From NCBI GenBank assembly GCA_937902865.1, contig CALFNJ010000121.1, forward strand, positions 1 to 7,111: a DNA stretch of 7,111 nt, written 5' to 3'. Of the stretch, positions 4,540 through 7,111 are shown in pieces. The position numbers were made by a program, and so were the translations under genes. The DNA comes from an uncultured Opitutaceae bacterium (GTDB lineage: Bacteria > Verrucomicrobiota > Verrucomicrobiia > Opitutales > Opitutaceae). Within the stretch, counting starts at the first letter, position 1. The number at the start of each line of letters is the position of its first letter. The notes below the pieces were generated by a model. That model ran no database searches, had not been told where the DNA came from, and was given only the letters and a program-made list of their open reading frames with translations.

Positions 4540-6195
4540 ATGCTGAAGAAAATCCTGGCGAAGCTGCGCGATACGATTTCGCCTTCGCGTTCCTCGAAGC
4601 CGGCCCATTCCGAGTCCGGCAAATCCTCTTCTTCCCACTCTCATTCCAAGGGCCACGGCTCGTCCCAGCGGGGCGGCCGGCATGCCGGCGAACATGAGCG
4701 CGATTCCGGCCAAGGCGGCCACGGACACGGCGGCGGTCGCCGGGGACGCGGCGGGCAAGGGCAGGGACACGGTCACAGCCAGGGCGGCGGGTCCGGCTCG
4801 AGTTCTCATGGCGGCGGCGGACGCGGCGGTCACGGGCGTTCCAGCGGCGGCGGCGGTCGTGGCGGCTCCTTCGGTGGTGGACGTGACAGCGCGAAGCGCG
4901 AGCGCCCGACGATCGACAAGTCTTACGACCATCCGCGGCGCGAACCGGTGAAGCCGGTGGTCCCGGTGGACATCCCCAAGATGGACACCGCGTTCAGCCA
5001 GCTCGGACTTTCTGATGCGCTGGCCTACGGCGTGCAGGAGATGGGCTTCGTCGCCCCGACGCCGATCCAGGCGCAGGCGATTCCCCTCGTGCTGGCGGGC
5101 CGCGATGTGATCGGTTCGGCTCAGACCGGCACCGGCAAGACGGCGGCGTTCGCGCTGCCGATCATCCAGCGCCTCGCCGGCCATGGCGAACTGCGCTGCC
5201 TCATCCTCGAGCCCACGCGCGAGCTCGCGCTGCAGGTCGAGGAGGCGTTTCAGAAATTCGCGAAGTTCACCGATCTCCGCGTGACGATTGTCTACGGCGG
5301 CGTCGGTTACGGAAAACAGCTCGAAGATCTGCAGCGCGGCATGGACATCCTCGCCGCGACGCCCGGCCGCCTGCTCGACCACCTCGAGCAGCGGAACTGC
5401 TCCCTGGACAAGGTCGACATCCTCGTGCTCGACGAAGTCGACCGCATGCTCGACATGGGCTTCCTGCCCGACGTGAAACGCATCGTCGCGAAGTGCCCGA
5501 AGAACCGGCAGACCCTCTTCTTCACCGCGACCCTCCCGGCGGAAATCGAGCAGCTCGCCGCCTGGGCCCTGCGCGACCCGGCGAAGGTCGAGATCGGCCG
5601 CCAGCGTTCGCCGGCGGAAACCGTGGCGCACGCGTTCTATCCCGTGGTGGCGACGCAGAAATTCGAGCTGCTGCAGCTCCTGCTGGAGCGCACGGAGTTC
5701 AAGAGCATCATCATCTTCTGCCGCACCCGCATGGGCGCGGACCGCATTGCGCACCGGCTGCAGAGCAAAGGCCACACGGTCGGCGTGCTGCACTCCGACC
5801 GCAGCCAACGCGAACGCATCGAAGCGCTCGACGGCTTCAAGACCGGCCGGTACGAGGTGCTCGTCGCCACCGACATCGCGGCCCGTGGCCTCGATATCGC
5901 GGGCGTCTCCCACGTCATCAACTACGACGTGCCGGAGAATGCCGAGGATTACGTGCACCGCATCGGCCGCACCGGCCGCGCGCAGAATTCCGGCGACGCC
6001 TTCACGCTCGTGACGGAGGAGGATGTCCGCGACGCCCGCTCGATCGAGCGCTACATGGGTGTCGGCGTGGAGCGGAAGAAGCTGGAAGGCTTCCCGTACA
6101 TCTACTCCGCGCTCTTCGACGAGAAGGCCCTGGCGGAGACGGCAGCGGCGGCGACCAAGCCCGCGAGCAGACTGCACCGCGGAGCGCGCCGTTAG
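4540..6195 (+). CDS. DEAD-box ATP-dependent RNA helicase with Gly/Arg-rich N-terminus, 551 aa
   Basis: This is a cytoplasmic ATP-dependent RNA helicase of the bacterial RhlE/CsdA group, expected to remodel RNA in ribosome assembly or mRNA turnover. Residues 1-140 are a low-complexity extension rich in Gly, Ser, His and Arg with RGG-like runs (63-72, 91-100, 102-116). The core follows: Q motif GFVAPTPIQ (169-177), motif I AQTGTGKT (194-201), Ia PTRELA (225-230), GG (253-254), Ib TPGR (274-277), motif II DEVD (298-301) in place of DEAD, motif III TAT (329-331) in place of SAT, IV IIFCRTR (390-396), V TDIAARGLDI (444-453) and VI HRIGRTGR (473-480). The C-terminus is short and basic. The ATG at 4540 opens MLKKILAKLRDTIS; no Shine-Dalgarno precedes it. 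The gene stands alone, divergent from the CatE-like gene and convergent with the aquaporin gene. The exact subfamily is not certain. Confidence 0.93.
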   Translation: MLKKILAKLRDTISPSRSSKPAHSESGKSSSSHSHSKGHGSSQRGGRHAGEHERDSGQGGHGHGGGRRGRGGQGQGHGHSQGGGSGSSSHGGGGRGGHGRSSGGGGRGGSFGGGRDSAKRERPTIDKSYDHPRREPVKPVVPVDIPKMDTAFSQLGLSDALAYGVQEMGFVAPTPIQAQAIPLVLAGRDVIGSAQTGTGKTAAFALPIIQRLAGHGELRCLILEPTRELALQVEEAFQKFAKFTDLRVTIVYGGVGYGKQLEDLQRGMDILAATPGRLLDHLEQRNCSLDKVDILVLDEVDRMLDMGFLPDVKRIVAKCPKNRQTLFFTATLPAEIEQLAAWALRDPAKVEIGRQRSPAETVAHAFYPVVATQKFELLQLLLERTEFKSIIIFCRTRMGADRIAHRLQSKGHTVGVLHSDRSQRERIEALDGFKTGRYEVLVATDIAARGLDIAGVSHVINYDVPENAEDYVHRIGRTGRAQNSGDAFTLVTEEDVRDARSIERYMGVGVERKKLEGFPYIYSALFDEKALAETAAAATKPASRLHRGARR

Positions 6196-6240
6196 AGCGC
6201 CCTCGGCGCAAGTAACAAGAGCCAGGTAACAAGTAACAAG

Positions 6241-6274
6241 AATCGAGCGCGCGCTTGGCGCGCTTTCGATTTTT
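6241..6274 (+). terminator. Intrinsic terminator of the helicase gene
   Basis: The stem pairs AATCGA plus GCGCGC (6241-6252) with GCGCGC (6258-6263) and TCGATT (6266-6271), with a 5-nt loop and a 2-nt bulge (TT at 6264-6265). It is followed on the plus strand by further Ts to 6274. It starts 45 nt after the helicase stop and is built partly from the left arm of the 49-bp inverted repeat. Confidence 0.6.
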
Positions 6275-6380
6275 GGCCGGTTGCTCTTGGAGTCGGATGT
6301 TTCCGGCTCGGGCTCGACCAGAGGCTGCGATGCCTGGTGATTCAGACTCTGGTGCGCGCGGCGCGTCAGTCCGCCGCTTC

Positions 6381-6405
6381 AAGTAACAAAGAGCCAGGTA
6401 ACAAG
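6381..6405 (+). repeat. Third copy of the heptad repeat inside the 49-bp inverted-repeat element
   Basis: AAGTAACAAAGAGCCAGG followed by TAACAAG is a direct copy of the start of the left arm (6210-6233) with one extra A. It can pair with 6452-6475 of the right arm, so it competes with the left arm for the same partner and allows two alternative hairpins. Confidence 0.65.
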
Positions 6406-6475
6406 GCCCAAGCTCGTCCTGCGCGCCCAAGCGCGCGCTCGATTCTTGTTACTTGTTACCTGACTCTTGTTACTT

Positions 6476-6502
6476 CCGTTTCGGCGCAGCGCGCCGAAAC
6501 GG
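6476..6502 (-). terminator. Hairpin directly after the aquaporin stop codon
   Basis: A perfect 12-bp stem, 6476-6487 with 6491-6502, encloses a 3-nt loop. It begins 2 nt beyond the TGA (6505-6507) of the minus-strand aquaporin gene. This placement suits a transcript end signal, but the following minus-strand sequence is AAGTAACAAG, with no T-run. It may be a 3'-stabilising hairpin or need a partner factor. Confidence 0.5.
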
Positions 6503-6504
6503 CG

Positions 6505-7111
6505 TCAGTCCGCACCGTGTATTACCTTGTAGGCGATCGCCGCGGCCGCTCCGCCGATGAGGTCGGCGCCGAGATAGAGGCCGAGCTGCTTGGCTGATTC
6601 CAGGCCCATGGTGAACACGCCCAGGCCGACCGCGGGGTTGAAGGCTCCGCCGGAAATGCCGCCGACGGCGATGGCGCCCGTCATCACGGTCGTGCCGATC
6701 GCGAGGCCGTAGAAGGAATTCCCCGCCGTGCTCTTGTGCGTGGCGACGTTCAGCACCACCCAGGCGAGCGCGAACGTGAAGAGGAATTCAACGATGACCG
6801 ACGGCATGGTGCCGCGGATCGCCGGCACCGGGGGCTTGGCGCCGATGAGGTAGGTGACGACCAGCGCCGCGACGAAGGCCGCCACGAACTGGGCGACCCA
6901 GTAGGGCACGACGTCCTTCGCATCCATTTTGCCGCGGATCAGGACGGCGAGCGAGACCGCGGGATTGAAGTGCGCCCCGGAAACATGACCGCCGGCGAAG
7001 ACCATGACCATGAGCGAGGCGCCGATGGCGAGGGGAGCGAGCGCCGCTCCGGTGCGCACCGTCATGCCGATGGTGAAAACGAGGAAGAACGTGCCGATAA
7101 ACTCAACGAGG
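6505..7111 (-). CDS. Aquaporin / MIP-family channel (N-terminus beyond window edge)
   Basis: This is an inner-membrane channel of the major intrinsic protein family, conducting water or small neutral solutes. The frame runs open to the right edge. The visible 201 residues start LVEFIGTFFLVFTIG, which is the usual first transmembrane helix of the family, so the Met at 7063-7065 is internal and the true start lies outside. Both half-helix signatures are present: SGAHFNPAV (NPA at visible residues 49-51) and SGGAFNPAV (NPA at 158-160). Hydrophobic segments fit TM1 to TM6. The residue three after the second NPA Asn, normally the pore Arg of NPAR, is Val161. By alignment with AqpZ from memory, the other filter positions are Ile29, Ala146 and Gly155. 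Such an apolar filter argues against a strict AqpZ-like water channel, so I give no gene symbol. The gene is convergent with the helicase gene. Confidence 0.88.
   Translation of the reverse strand, partial: LVEFIGTFFLVFTIGMTVRTGAALAPLAIGASLMVMVFAGGHVSGAHFNPAVSLAVLIRGKMDAKDVVPYWVAQFVAAFVAALVVTYLIGAKPPVPAIRGTMPSVIVEFLFTFALAWVVLNVATHKSTAGNSFYGLAIGTTVMTGAIAVGGISGGAFNPAVGLGVFTMGLESAKQLGLYLGADLIGGAAAAIAYKVIHGAD

Larger units (their letters stand above)
6210..6475. repeat. 49-bp inverted repeat element (RGTRACA family) between convergent genes
   Basis: Positions 6210-6258 and 6427-6475 are reverse complements at 48 of 49 bases; the single difference is at 6222 versus 6463. Each arm begins AAGTAACAAGAG, contains GGTAACAAGTAACAAG and ends GAATCGAGCGCGCGCTTGG. 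The 168-nt core holds a further copy of the heptad sequence at 6381-6405 and several hairpins, including an 8-bp stem with a TGTT loop (6290-6309) and a 7-bp pair ACCAGAG/CTCTGGT (6317-6323, 6347-6353). It has no credible ORF. The structure fills most of the 309-nt gap between helicase and aquaporin genes and resembles a MITE-like or REP-composite unit. Confidence 0.85.

Noticed and set aside
4531..6177. 548-codon open frame on the minus strand opposite the helicase
   Set aside because: It mirrors the helicase codons in high-GC DNA, has Arg/Ala/Asp-rich composition without a recognisable domain, and the plus-strand frame carries all helicase motifs.
6275..6380. Core of the 49-bp inverted-repeat element as a specific non-coding RNA gene
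   Set aside because: Hairpins are present, but I recognise no known RNA family and no clear promoter, so it is reported only as part of the repeat element.

Overview
The window is high-GC bacterial DNA, most likely from a Verrucomicrobiota genome of the Opitutaceae type. This is an inference from GC-rich codon use, starts without Shine-Dalgarno sequences, two adjacent PilT-type ATPases, and intergenic repeats of a kind I associate with that group. It is not proven here. No rRNA, tRNA, CRISPR array, transposase or phage gene was seen.

Layout, left to right. (1) 1-581, minus strand: the N-terminal part of a circularly permuted ATP-grasp family protein, cut by the left edge. (2) 582-860: a repeat-filled intergenic stretch with heptad repeats, a 15-nt tandem and a large imperfect hairpin. 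(3) 861-3393, minus strand: a two-gene operon with 7 nt between the genes, encoding two PilT/PilU-type pilus retraction ATPases. The upstream gene has an extra N-terminal helical segment and an Ala/Pro-rich linker. (4) 3480-3673: a nested, almost symmetric inverted-repeat element of about 194 bp between the pilT operon and the next gene. (5) 3674-4447, minus strand: a two-domain vicinal-oxygen-chelate protein of the CatE/COG2514 type. (6) 4448-4539: a short divergent promoter region. (7) 4540-6195, plus strand: a DEAD-box RNA helicase with a Gly/Arg/His/Ser-rich N-terminal extension. (8) 6196-6504: a convergent intergenic region dominated by a 49-bp inverted repeat (48/49 identical), with an intrinsic terminator on the helicase side and a 12-bp-stem hairpin on the other. 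(9) 6505-7111, minus strand: an aquaporin-family channel cut by the right edge.

Only the two pilT genes clearly work together, as pilus retraction motors. The other genes look like unrelated single-gene units. The most unusual content is the density and architecture of intergenic palindromic elements: three separate structures occupy three of the four larger intergenic gaps. Also notable are the aquaporin's apolar predicted selectivity filter, the helicase's N-terminal RGG-like tract, and -10-like hexamers only 5-10 nt from the start codons of three genes, which suggests leaderless or near-leaderless mRNAs. I found no clear evidence of a new multi-gene system.
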